Assembly (NCBI GenBank): GCA_037178855.1
Contig: JASJZC010000001.1
Location: 7,812,001 to 7,876,000 of the forward strand
Length of the DNA stretch: 64,000 nt
Source: Oscheius sp. JU75
Lineage: Eukaryota > Nematoda > Chromadorea > Rhabditida > Rhabditidae
Reading direction: 5' to 3'
Within the stretch, counting starts at the first letter, position 1. The number at the start of each line of letters is the position of its first letter. The position numbers and the translations under genes were made by a program. A model generated the notes under the pieces. That model had not been told where the DNA came from. It saw only the letters and a list, made by a program, of their open reading frames with translations, and ran no database searches. Below, one piece after another: positions 33,839 through 45,214 of the stretch.

Positions 33839-35867
33839 ATGGAACTACACGGCTTTAAGAATCAGGTACAATCGTTTTTCTTTATTCTTTGGCTCAATTC
33901 TCAATGGTATTTGGGAACATGAGAGATTTTTTCGAGCTAATAGGTTATGGTAATTTCCCCTGTGAAGCACAGTAGATGCAGAGTTACGTTCCGAAGGCTC
34001 GTAACATCCTTTTCCCTATGTCTTTATCTCTGCGTGTTTTTCAAACTCTAGGTTACTGTAGCCAAACGCGCAACGACATTTTCACGTCGACGCGCAATTT
34101 CTTCCCTTACGCTTCGGACTCGGGCTTTGACATGGCCTAGAATACGGAAAAATGGGATTGTCATAATATATAGGCCAGATACTTACGATTCAGGTCGGCG
34201 GTCATTTCGGCCTCCTCCAGTGTGGTGGTCATGTTGCCAAGCCTCTAAACTCGAGGGAAATGGCCTTCTATGAGGTATCTCTTTACATACTTTCCTCTAA
34301 GAACATGCTCTTCAGATAATGTCCGACGATCTCCGCCAGTTCACTCCAGAATACTGTGGTAGGGTGAGAGTCATAGCCACACTGAGTGAGGAGAGAGATC
34401 TGCATCTGGTCACAGATCGTCAAATGGGCTGTCACAAGGACATTACTGTGGGTTTAGAACATCTATTGACGTAAAGAACAGTTTCAGATCAGAAGGACAG
34501 ATTCTGACAGGATACGATTCCGAGTGGGGAAGACAGGCCGGGTTGAGATCAACAAGGAATGTCAGTATTGGGCAGCCACCTGTCAGAGCAAGGTACTTGT
34601 TCAAGGTATTCGTAGTTTTTATCCTCCTCTCTAGGCTATTCAAAAGCTCCTGGAAGGTCAATACAGCTCATTCATTGTCCTCGAGAATGTAGTCTTCAAC
34701 TACCAGAAGCCTTGTATTCTTGACCTCAAACTGGGTACACGACAGCATAGTGACGATGCTACTGAGGAAAAACGCGATAGACAGCTGAAGAAATGTCAGG
34801 AATCGACGAGTGCTGCTCTCGGTGTACGAATGGTCGGCATGAAACTGTACGAGTCCAGAACAAAGGTCAGTTTTCACAGTTCATCTTCTGAAGAGAACAA
34901 CATTTTTTTGTCCTTTCTTGGTAAGATTTCTCCAGCTGTAGCTCCATTCTGTACCAGTTAGATACCCATACTTTGGTACAAACAAACACCCTAAGGCCGG
35001 TTGGACTGGACCGATTTTCAGCGTCCTGCGACTAGGGCCGGAACCTTTTTCAGCGTACAGGGTGCGCTACAGAAATCAGCCATTTAGGGGTCAAGGTTAT
35101 ATTTTTTTGGCTTTGCAATGTTCTGCAAATTCGTAGAGCAGAAAAAATGCTACAACTGTGCAGAATATCGCAAAAAGAAAAAAAGCAATTTTGACACCGA
35201 ACCGGCTGATTTATTTTGCGCACATTGAGCACTGAAAATGGTTTTTTCGGCTTGACCGTTTCCGGGCCTAAGGCGCGTGTCTGCTTCGGCATCCTGATCT
35301 TTGAGCAGCCGTGAAATATTGTAGGACATCATAAGCCTGAAAAACCATGCCCATTGCCTGACAAATTGCGATACATACCTATAAAGTATTGAGTTCTTCT
35401 AGACCTACTCCTTCGTGGACAAGCAGGAAGGCAGACGAATGACCAAAGACGAGTTCCGTGGACACCTCCAGCGATTTGCTCGCTGCTGCGGCAAGCTTCG
35501 CACGGCGAGATTGCGAAAACGACTGAATGAGATCAAGGAAACTGTTCTCCAGTCGGACGGCTACCGCTTCTTTTCCTCTTCTCTTCTTATCAGCTTCGAT
35601 TCCGCCCAACTGGTGAGAACATAACCTTGATTTCTTTTTTCAAAAAATTATTTCCAGGACAGTACAAATGAGCGTTCCATTGGAGTCTACATGATCGACT
35701 TTGCCAACTCGACATTTGGCGGGTTTCCTCAGGACAAAAAATATGAGGGAGTGGATGAGGGCTATATTCTCGGGCTGAATTCTCTTTTAGCTGCCTTGGA
35801 AACTGTCCCGACAACACCTGAACAGCCGCTAGTAGTCAACGAGCTTTTAGAAGTCATGAGTACCTGA
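33839..35867 (+). CDS. IP6K: Inositol hexakisphosphate kinase
   Basis: Makes diphosphoinositol pentakisphosphate (IP7) from IP6. Exon 1 is only nine codons (MELHGFKNQ) and joins [20 protein letters not shown], matching the QVGGH start of the family core. The kinase signature [13 protein letters not shown] is intact, followed by [33 protein letters not shown] and [20 protein letters not shown], which carries the metal-binding IDF. It ends ELLEVMST. At roughly 340 residues it is shorter than vertebrate IP6Ks because the variable insert is missing. The start sits after TTTTTTCCAGGTC. The longest intron (about 34865-35402) contains a fold-back element. It converges with SLC35C2. Confidence 0.9.
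35062..35224. mobile_element. Fold-back element in an IP6K intron
   Basis: GTGCGCTACAGAAATCAGCC at the left pairs imperfectly with GGCTGATTTATTTTGCGCAC at the right. Inner words GGGGTCAAGG and TTTTGACACC also pair. The centre holds TCGTAGAGCAG, a word also central in the elements at 51950 and 61238, which suggests one diverged family. Confidence 0.65.
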
Positions 35868-36116
35868 CCTCATGGCTCTACCTCCCCCAATGATCTGTCT
35901 TGACCTTTGTCGAGATTTGTATTTATATGTTACAAGGATGAGCCTTTTCAAACAAGCATATGTACAACAATTAGAGAGAGAGTTATATGTCTAATAGAAT
36001 CACAATTACTACCCGGACAGCAATGGCTGCACATATTAACCGAATGATTTTTGTGTTACAAAAGGTTGAGAAAGTGAGGAAGCGGAAGAGAAGTAAAAAA
36101 GTGAAATGGAACCTTA

Positions 36117-38207
36117 TCAAGCCTCGGCATCGTCTTCTAGAAGTTTGCGGCCATCTTCGCTGATTAGACTGGGACTTCCTGGCCGTGTTCTGAAGAAAAC
36201 GCGTTATTATATGATTCTGAGATACAGAGATTACACGAATAGAAACCATTGTGAAAAAGAAAGTGCTCTTCATTGTGTTGGATACTCAGTCACGTGATTT
36301 GAATCTCAAGTGGCGCGAGCCAGAAAACTAAATTGTCAAGGGAAACTTCTCTACTCAGGTCGGACTTTCGAAACGGGTACTTATAGCCTGTGGCATGAGT
36401 AAAACAACGCAAATTTGAATAGAATCCGTATGCAAAACACTCAATACTCATTTCAAATGCCCACCCTGAGTAGGGAGAAGCCTTTCTTATAAGTATTCAA
36501 TTAAAAATGTGCGGCAATGAGCGAAAAGGACTGAGAGTTTCGCTGACTAGATTGAATACTTTCCGTAGAATACGACCAGCCGACTTTTTGCATTAACGGT
36601 TACGCCGCTTCGTAGTAACAAAAGGCTTTCAATGGCTTGATTGGGGCAAAAACAAAGTTCTAGTGCGCACCCAAAGTTGACTTGCCACGCAATTTAGGCA
36701 ATAACTTTCTGAACAAAATAATTCGTACGCTTCTGTTTCGCGGCCTCGAACAAACAAACAGTCCGAACACAAAACTATTATGCTTTAGATAGCAGTGATA
36801 GAGAAAGATGTGAGGACACACAAACACGCGGTGATTCTGCACTCCGGTCACAAACCTCCTCTTTAATTTCTTTGAAGGAACAACCAACCGTTGTCGTCTC
36901 CTCGCTAACGCGTGTAGCGACATCCCCGCTAAGCAGAGAATCAACCCGATGGAGTTGACGGAGCTCAATCGGTCGTTGTTTATTATGTGGGCAAGGAGAA
37001 GTGTCGCTACTTCCTAAAAAAAAAATTTTTTTGTGGGTTAACACGAGGTCACATACCTTGACAATGCCGAAAATATTGAGTGTAATGCCGGACGTGTTGA
37101 CTAGAAGGAGATATTCTGAGTAAACAAGCTTTTGCTGGGAAAATAGATGCTGGGAACCTGACATTTCCATACAGAAGGCAAGCAGTCCTCCGGCCAGAAT
37201 AAGCAGCACGACCAGTGCAGGGGCTTCTTGTCCCTTGTAGAAAAAAACCGTCTTGTAGGACAATTCCGAGCCTGTAATTGGGATTTTACATAATTTTCCG
37301 AGCCACATTCTGCTATTTCCCTCATAAGGAAAAAAACGAACCTTCAAACATAATAATCAAAGGAACAATTGGTATCAACATCCACGGCTGAACGTGGGCT
37401 ACCATGTCCAGCGGATGCCGAATGGCGTGTTCCTCTCTCTGCATGACCAGTTGAGATACTGTCCACCTGGAGAAGAGAGCTTTGAACTATGCATAAAGTG
37501 ATTTTACCTGATTCCAGTACATGAAGCAGCCAGTTCGACGAGAAGAAGCCCGTGAAGATCGAGTTGACTGCTCTGCCAGGTGAAAAGAAACAGTCCTGCC
37601 GCAATGAGACCCGTCTCTAGACCGAGAGCCGTGCGCCATCTTAACTTGAATTTTAAAGGAGGAAAAGAGAAAACAAGCCTTTCAAGTTTCAAAAGGAGAG
37701 AGAAGGCGACAATAAAGATAATTGAGCTAGATTTGGCCATGGTGTACAGGCTGATTGTGACGTACTCCAGTGCCCAATTCGACAGACCAATGTCCAGGGA
37801 GGCACATATTCCTATTGGGGCTAGCCATCTGAAAGAGGAGTGTTACAAGACTAGTGGGATATCATCAAAGAGCCATTCGTGGTTTCCGAAAACAGGAGAT
37901 TTTTTTGCTCATTCTCAAAAATTTAAAAAAAAAAGCACCCTACACATACCGGAGCTGATCATTGAAGGGTAATCTCAGCCGTTTCGCAGATCGGCACTCG
38001 TAAATGTATCTGATAGTGATTGCAGCAAAGTACTTGACAAAATAGTGGCCACAGACTACGAAAAGTGGCAATTTGTAGTTCTGAAACTTACAACTTGGGC
38101 TAGAATCAAATAAGAAAACTGACCTTAATGAACCATTTCTGGTAAAAAGTCAAGCCGATGGAAAGTGTGTAGTAGAGGAGCGCCGTCAAGGCGATTTTCA
38201 ATACCAT
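36117..38207 (-). CDS. SLC35C2: Solute carrier 35 member C2, Golgi transporter
   Basis: Ten-pass nucleotide-sugar/triose-phosphate translocator family. SLC35C2 lies in the early secretory pathway and promotes Notch fucosylation. The start MVLKIALTALLYYTLSIGLT is followed by FYQKWFIKNYKLPLFVV. Family blocks include LDIGLSNWALEYVTISLYTM, AKSSSIIFIVAFSLLL, SGITLNIFGIVKE and GLILCLAGMSLHALARRR. The last exon (36189-36117) joins in phase to a tail ending SEDGRKLLEDDAEA. About 360 residues. The final intron holds a fold-back element (36346-36480). Introns are otherwise short. Confidence 0.9.
36346..36480. mobile_element. Small fold-back MITE in an SLC35C2 intron
   Basis: The termini CTTCTCTACTCAGG and CCTGAGTAGGGAGAAG form inverted repeats of about 18 bp with one mismatch. 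Total length is 135 bp with no coding capacity. Confidence 0.75.
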
Positions 38208-38913
38208 AACAAGTCACTTTTACTCCCTTGTCGCTTCCATACGTGCTTTCTGTAAATGGATCAGTTTCGATTGATTCTCGAGGACTGAAAGCGAGACGTG
38301 GATGTTTGCTCTAGAAATGAGTATTCAAGCAAAAATAGAACACATGTGGTCAAGGATAGTTGAATTCCTTGTGCAGAAAAGTCAATTTGGGAGATAGAAC
38401 TGTACTAAAAAGGAGCTGCCGGAACAAAAGACGCGTTGGAGAGAGATTGCACGAGGCGATTGACCGAACCTGCCTTGTGGATCGCGGGTCTCAATCCGTG
38501 GATTGGAGCGAAAATAGCGTTGTTGTTGCGATCGATAGGACAACTGGTCAGAGTTCAAAAGCTGATAACAGGGTTTAAAATTGACAGTCAGACTGACAGT
38601 TTTTGGAGTGGGATGACTATATAAATATCCTTCCATTGCCACGTATCGATCGAGAAAGAAGCATAGATTCAATAAAAGGGACATTTTTGGTATCAGTTTA
38701 TCAGGATAATACCAAAAAGAAAACAATTGCACGCGGTTTATTAGAGAGCTAGAGACGCAGACAAAACAATGCAAATACAGCTCCCAATTCTATTTTCTGA
38801 GTAAGAGAGACGTGGATCTGATAAAAAATTGAAACAACAACGAAAATCAGAGAAAATGGATTTCTTTTGGACTAGAATTTTATTAGAAATAAAAGACATA
38901 CTAAAGTTTGAGA
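38208..38913. other. Intergenic spacer
   Basis: Between two minus-strand genes. It contains a small palindrome CAGTCAGACTG at about 38586 and no gene or repeat that I can support. Confidence 0.35.
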
Positions 38914-39810
38914 TCAGTCGCTTTGTTGACCGTCATTATTGACCCGCGCGAGCACGTCCTTGATACAGCTGCTCTCACTGGAGGCATTGGTGAAAATGGT
39001 TCCGACGAAGGCGTGAGTTCCCCATTTCGAGTGCTTCAGAACCTGCAAATGACTTTTCATTGCGAGTTCCTAGTTTTTCGAGTAAAACCGAAGCGTAAAC
39101 GGACAAACCTTGCAACAGCCTAGGTCTTCGAGTTGAAATCCCATTCGCTGGTAGACTTCGTCCGTCTCGAAGAGCGTGAAATTGGAATATTTTCCGAGAT
39201 ACGGTCTTCCAGAGGCTGGATCCACAAAATCGGCCCAATAGCCTTCGCTGTTGAGGGCATCCGTGATGGCAAGAGCAGAAGAGATGAAAGAGGCCGTCAG
39301 GGTGTCACGTTCTCCCTCCATTTCGTGGCTCCAAGCAGCCATGTTTTGTTTCGTCTTGTGCACAAGATTCAGCACAGAGACCGGCATAGAGTCCATGTTG
39401 ATATTGGGGAACAGATGCTTCAGATCCTTCTTCAACAGCTTCGGACAATCCTGAGCAGTCAACTCGACATCATAGCTCTGATCCCGTCTCGTAAGAAGCA
39501 GCTCTTCCATAACCTTTTCGCGAAAACTGACGTCGATTTTGATAGGATGCGGATTGAGAATCTCCTGAAGCTGACTGTTTGGCACGAGACGCGGTCCAAT
39601 TCCAAGCTGGGAGGACACTTCGTAAAGTGATCGATGACTGACGTTTCCGGGCAGCGGGAACTTCTTGTCGGACGGTCCAAGTAGTGGATTAGTGGACGAA
39701 GGACCCTCTCTGCCGACAAAAACAATTGTAGGTTGCGACGAGCCGGAGACTGTTGAGAAGCTGCGTAAGGGCAGAGAACGAATCTGGGAGCGAACTACAG
39801 GCATCCTCAT
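38914..39810 (-). CDS. MMADHC: Cobalamin trafficking protein CblD
   Basis: MMADHC works with CblC to route vitamin B12 to methionine synthase in the cytosol and methylmalonyl-CoA mutase in mitochondria. The start MRMPVVRSQIRSLPLRSF is a basic, Ser-rich mitochondrial leader. Conserved blocks are TRRDQSYDVELTAQDCPKLL, HKTKQNMAAWSHEMEGERD, SEGYWADFVDPASGRPYLG, NFTLFETDEVYQRMGF and LEDLGCCKVLKHSKWGTHAF, then VGTIFTNASSESS. These follow the family order closely. It ends NNDGQQSD. Only about 280 residues and two or three exons. The ATG directly follows TTTTCAGA, a likely trans-splice acceptor. An upstream in-frame ATG at 39915 would lie before this acceptor and is less likely. Confidence 0.93.
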
Positions 39811-40039
39811 TCTGAAAATACCGGGAAATCGATAGAAGTAGGAGTGAAAAGCGGTTTTCCAAAGGGAATCGAGACGAGAAAACAACACGTGATCATTGTC
39901 AAGTCGATAAGACATCGTTGAAAACGAGGTGTGATGATAGAAAACAAATGTAAAGCTGGAGCCATTTAATGAGTAAAATCATGTAGTGAAAACTATGGTA
40001 ATTGTTCAGCAGGAGGCTCGTTTTTTTTTTTTTTTGGAT

Positions 40040-40350
40040 TTTTGGCACTTTTACGAAATGGGTTTTCTGACGTAATTCACTCATTTTCAGAGATTCTAAC
40101 TATGTATATTGTATTCAGCGTGCAAAACAACCTCGTGTAACATGAAAAATAGAAGATAATTGCAGAGATATTGGGGTATTCTTATGTTGTAACACGTAAC
40201 AACAACGATAAAACTTCCCAGATTTCAGTATCATTTACACATTCTAGAGGTCCTTTTACACGGTGAATTCAATAAACATAGTTAGAATGTCTGAAAATGA
40301 GTGAACTACGTCAGAAAATTTTGGGCGATTTCGTAAAAGCGTGCCAAAAG
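40040..40350. mobile_element. Fold-back element with about 90-bp arms
   Basis: Left arm 40040-40128 and right arm 40255-40350 are imperfect inverted copies. Shared words are TTTGGCAC, TTTTACGAAAT, TTTTCTGACGTA, TTCACTCATTTTCAGA and ATTCTAACTATG. Directly to its right (40368-40383) lies a 16-base scrap of the terminus of the transposon at 6352-7027. It lies between the divergent MMADHC and RFWD3 genes and may contain part of their promoters. Confidence 0.8.
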
Positions 40351-40945
40351 TTCAAACAAAACGAACCGCATGCCGAACTATTACCCAGAAAGTGAAGAGT
40401 TTTTACTCCGCGGTTATGCAACCGGGCCCCTTGTAATAAGACTCTGGCAGAACACACTTTTTGTTCCCTTTGTAAGTTTCCTCCTAAAGTGTCGGCGGCT
40501 AGAAGGGCAAATGTTACCGCGCCCCTGTGCCACTGTTCAAATCTCTAACAATTCCGGCCAACTGTTTTCAGCTTTCTTTTTCTGTGTGAATGGATGGAAA
40601 ACGGTAAGACAACATGCTAGAAAAAGGAGAAAGATAGACCGAACAAGACGACCAATCCAAAACTTTTGTCACCCGAAACAACTGCTGAAATTTGCAAAAG
40701 TCTAAATTTCGTCGCAAGTCTTGCTTCACATTCCTTCCCTCGACTAATCTCTTTTCTTCACATTTTTCCTGCAGAAAGTAACGTACAAAAAACCTGCAAG
40801 TGAGCTGTCCTTTGACTAAAAAACCTTCTTTTGTTTGGAAAACTACACATTTGATTTCCTCGTATGTTTCGTCGTTTCGATCCTTCTATGAGTCGTTATT
40901 ATTGAATTCAGTATTGTAGGAATTTACATGGAAATCTTCTGCTAG

Positions 40946-43900
40946 ATGAGTACTCGGGAAAATAACAGAAGACGAGCTGCAAGAGACCGGAATCGTTCCG
41001 CCCCAAGAAATAAGTTAGTTCTTCCAAATTACGTTATCAACGACCAGATTTCAGTTCTATAGAGCATACAGCTACTATACAACCTGCTCGGGTTCTTCGT
41101 CGCGAGGTGGCGCCTCTTCTAGAGTTTTCTTCCTCAAACGAAAGCGACTTATACGATAGCGACGGAACTATTTCGCTGACAGAGGAGGAAGACCATTGGG
41201 AGCAGGATTGGGATTCCGACAGTCAGGAGCCGAGAAGACCCGCCTTCAGTAGCAGTTCCGAAAGTAGTGCAGAGGATTCGGACGAATCCCTTCGGAACGA
41301 TCCCCCGAATCAGGTTCATGCTTTTAATATTTTTTTATAAAGACATTTTGCAGGTCGCTTCGAGCACAGAAAGAAACATGCCGGCGGAAAATGACGGAGC
41401 AGACAGTTCTGGCGGCGACAGTGTGAGCTTTACACTTTTGCCAAATTTGGAACAACATCTTTAGGATCAACCTAGAAGGCCAAAAAAGAGACGACTTGCC
41501 GGAGATTTGAACGCGTAAGCAGCACTTCAGGAAGTTTTCAAATTTGAATGTTCCAGCTCGCAATTAGACGAGAACACGCCCTCTTCCTCAACGGTTCCAA
41601 CTCCTGACGAGGACCAAAATACTGACGATTCGTGCACAATTTGCTATGAAGTAGGTCTTTGAGTCTTTTTGTCACACAACATATGAATTAGGATTACACC
41701 TCGAATGGAGAACACCGTTTGGTTTCGCTCAAATGTGGTCATTTCTTCGGAAAAAGCTGTATCGAGAGATGGGTTCGTAGCGAAGGACGCGCCGCCGCGT
41801 GTCCGAATTGCAAGCAAAAGGCTCAGATCAAGGATGTCCGAATCCATTTCTCGAAAACTGTTCAGGTTTCGCTTCGAAAGATTTCCCCGAAACGCAGTTC
41901 AGATGACAGATAACAGTGAGCTAGAAGAGCTGAAAAAGACGAACATCGATCTCCAGAACAAGAACACCTGTCTCGAGATGGAGCTGGCCAAGACGAGGCG
42001 CGAGATCACGGATCTCCAGAACAAGTTCAAGGAATCGGCCGAGAAGCTCAAGTCGGTTGAATGTGCTCCTCTCGAAGACAGCCTCTTTCCAGAGTTGTAC
42101 AGTTGCCGACAGTCATTCGAGCGGGAAGGATGGTTCTCAAGCAGTGGATGAAGCTTAGTCTGTCGACAATTCCAGAACACTTGCCCTGTAGGCTAACTGT
42201 TCCTTGGTCTGTTCATCAATCCTTTTCAGTGTCTCGTGCATTCGACTACAACGGAGAGAACTTCGCAATTGGTGTCAAGCTCGCGTCTGCAGGTCCCTTT
42301 GGACAGTTTGGAATCAAACCAGCCGCGATTAACTGGGTCAGTTCGGCTTTTTTTTTAATCGGAAATACAAAATTTTGTTTAGAATGAAGGCAAAGAGTCG
42401 TTTTTCTCCGGAACCCCGATTACATGCCACACAAACAAGAGCAAAGTCGTCACCTTCTCACCCTACATGAACAATCTGGTCCTTTCAGCTGGCGAGGACA
42501 AGAAAGCCGTGGTACAGGAGCTGGGAAATTCGTCTGTCCGACCGCAATATTGGAATTTGGACAGCCAGGTCTGGTCCGGCTGCTGGCTCACGAGGAATAC
42601 CGTAACCTTTCCAATTTTCATATAACCTTGTCTGTTCAGTTTGCCTTAGGTCTCGGAAATGGCTGCATCTACGAATTCGACACAGATTCTGTAGGCAACG
42701 AGCCGAAGAAGAATCTTAATCAGCGACTCGACTTGGCCAGACTTCCCATTGTCTTCCTCGCGTACGATCCAGAGACGACGGTCCTTCTGGCCTCTTCCCT
42801 TATCAAAATGGTCGCTTTCTATAAAGGAACGGCTTATCCTCTACTTTCTAAAGACTCATCAGGTATGATCTGTTTCTAGAGCTACAGTACATTTGTTCCA
42901 GATGATTTCATGAGAATACGCAGCATCGCATGGGATGCCCGGACGCTGTCCTTTGCTGCTACCGTAGTCACGAAGACTAACACAATCGCTCATAAACTGT
43001 ACAAATTGGAGATTGAGGAGCGAATGGTGAACTCTTCTTCGACAGATACTCTTAATGAGAGTGTTTAGGTTCATTGCATCCATGTCGGCACGTGGCAGAC
43101 AGCCTGTACAAAATACACGACAATGTGGGACAATTGTCTCTTCTCTATCAAGGATCATGGAAGTTTCTCGCTCGTTTTTGATGAGGACAATCGCCGTCTG
43201 GAGGCCCACGACTGGTCCGAGAAGAGACCCAATGTGAGTTTTTCTCTTTGTTTCGCCTACATATAGCCGGTTCAAACAGTGAGCAAAATCTTTTGAATGT
43301 TTTTTTTTTTTGCGAGACCTCACTTTGACACCAAGGATGGTGCAAAATTGTCGGCTCTTTTTCACTTTGACCGTCCCAAGAAAATTCCAATCGAGTCTAT
43401 GACATTCATACACGCCCTTGGATTAAACGGCGAGAGGCAAATCTATTTCTATAAGGCTTAGAGTCAGAAGCAAATTGATGCAATTAGAAGTGGTATAAAA
43501 TATTTTTACGAAAGTCAACTTTTGCTGAGACGTTCAAATATAAGACATTTTCTTGGGACGGTCAAAGTGAAAAAGAGCCAGTTGTCTCGGTCATCTTCGG
43601 CCAAGTCGGTTTGTCGGCACGTCTCCTGGCTTGGCAAGGTAGAATTTATGGCTGAACTCCTTCTATTTGGCGGTCTTTACCATCATGTATCCAGCTTGCT
43701 CAGGTGTTAGTAACTTGTTCAAAATTTTTGTGAACGAAAGTTACTGGTCCTTCTTCTGGTATCACGCAACGTCTAGTAGCTGGCTTGGTACATCATTGAA
43801 CACCCGCATTCTCACATTTTCTCCTTTCTGTAAACTTGAAGTTGAATGCATATTTCCAGATCTGCCTGCCCTTCCCAGCCAAGGAGAACATCTGCTCGAT

Positions 43901-43991
43901 GAAGGCCTTCACGGACCCGAAAGGAGAACAAGTCGTCGCGCTGCTCACGGAGCGAATCCTCTACACGATAAAATTCAGCATCGTCGAATAG
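40946..43991 (+). CDS. RFWD3: RING-WD40 ubiquitin ligase RFWD3
   Basis: RFWD3 is a RING E3 ligase that ubiquitinates RPA and RAD51 at stalled forks in the Fanconi pathway. The start MSTRENNRRRAARDRNRSAP lies right after GCTAG. An acidic, Ser-rich region with LTEEEDHWEQDWDSDS follows, then the RING domain (CTICYEDYTSNGEHRLVSL, KCGHFFGKSCIERW, ACPNCKQKA), then a coiled coil (ELEELKKTNIDLQNKNTCLE). The C-terminal WD40-like propeller includes VTFSPYMNNLVLSAGEDKK and VWSGCW, then FALGLGNGCIYEFDTDS. The last exon ends VVALLTERILYTIKFSIVE, parallel to the human end. Introns are 37-60 bp except the 311-bp one at 43234-43544, which carries an inverted copy of the next exon's start. Joins around 42070-42240 are uncertain. 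Confidence 0.88.
43353..43579. repeat. 33-bp perfect inverted repeat, intron versus exon
   Basis: 43353-43385 is the exact reverse complement of 43547-43579. The second arm begins two bases inside an RFWD3 exon and encodes part of FSWDGQSEKEP. The first arm lies in the preceding intron. The spacer is 161 bp. Folding the pre-mRNA would bury the exon start next to its splice acceptor. Confidence 0.9.
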
Positions 43992-44558
43992 GCCCCCATG
44001 ATCTCCTCATTTTGCTTGTCAATCACTCTGCTCCCTATTAGACGGGTTTCTGTCAGCTCATCCCACCTCGCAATCTCATGTTTTATTGTTGTCTTTGCCC
44101 CATTTACTTATTTATTTTTATTTTATTTGACGGTATCGAAGGGGTTCCTAGAGTAAAACACTTGTGATGGCGAGTCTTGAACATAATTGAATGTGCCATG
44201 CTGATATATAAGAGCCACTCCTCCGGAGCGCCTCTTCAACCTTCTGGGACTTCTCTCCTTCTAAATTACGCCAGCCACGACATCTGCACCGCACAAACGT
44301 CTCAAATTTCGACTGGGCCAGCATAGCTATGTAGTCAGCGGTATGTCATCTCCTCTTCTGGCCTGAACTTTTAATTCTGCCTGCTTTTCCTACTCTTACA
44401 CTGATCAGTGACGTCTAATGCCGCTTTCTGTTGGAACGGGTCAAATCCAAGAAAAAAAAATCTGGTCGTACACGGTAGAAAGTCAGTTCAGGCCAAACAC
44501 AATAACTTTAATGAACTCACGAGTTCCAGGAAGGGGTCGCACTGTTCGTCAAGCCTTT

Positions 44559-44734
44559 TATGGTTTGTTCAATAAATTGAGGTCACTACCGTAACCCATT
44601 TGTTTTTCGTGGCGGGACCCACTTTCAAGACCGTCCTTTAACGAAATTTGGCTGAGTATCCAATATTAGCATGATAAACGGGTCCGAGGTGAGGAGCACA
44701 AACTTTCTACAGAAGTTTTATTGAACAAACCATA
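44559..44734 (+). mobile_element. Fold-back MITE, family 1, copy B
   Basis: The best preserved copy. The ends TATGGTTTGTTCAATAAA and TTTATTGAACAAACCATA are perfect 18-bp inverted repeats. The interior has CCGTAACCCATTTG, TTTCGTGGCGGGACCC and TTGGCTGAGTATCCAATATT in the order shared with copies A, C and D. Length 176 bp. Confidence 0.9.
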
Positions 44735-45206
44735 CCTCTCTTTTGTTGATCATACTCCGAAAGAGACCTTAGTTTTTAGACCGCATTTTAATCCTATAAT
44801 GAGCCTTCTATACTTTCACCGGTTCAAGCCTACTTCTTTTGCCTTTCTCTGCGGAACAATTAACGTTTCTAGCCGGAATGCACATTTTGAAAGTGTCATA
44901 TCACGGTCCAGAGAGGGACTAGGCAAATTTGGGAGTAATCACCGGGATCCTCATCCAAAGGGCTATCAAATGACACCTTGACCCATAAAAAATTCGCCTG
45001 TGACCTAACATGGTTTCCTTGTAAGATCTAATTCTTCCTTCGGGTCGTTTATTGTGAAGAGTTACTCTCACAGAAGAGAGCTGACGTTTTTTTGACAGAC
45101 AACACTTCAGACTTTGACGCAGATCCTCCCTCTAACTCTATTTTAGTCGTCCTAAAACCACACGCATGCCCACGAGGCAATATCTCCCCTTACAGCACTT
45201 GCGACC

Positions 45207-45214
45207 TATAAAAG
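45207..45214 (+). promoter_or_regulatory. Candidate TATA box
   Basis: TATAAAAG in GC-containing context, followed about 30 bp downstream by a pyrimidine-rich stretch. No transcript is known, and it is about 3 kb upstream of the PDE1 start codon. Confidence 0.2.

Noticed and set aside
38382-38774. Minus-strand open frame of 130 codons upstream of SLC35C2
   Set aside because: No protein-like pattern, no splice partners, and its start has no supporting context.
39811-39915. Upstream start for MMADHC at 39915
   Set aside because: It lies before a TTTTCAG acceptor adjoining the ATG at 39810, and the shorter start gives a good mitochondrial leader.
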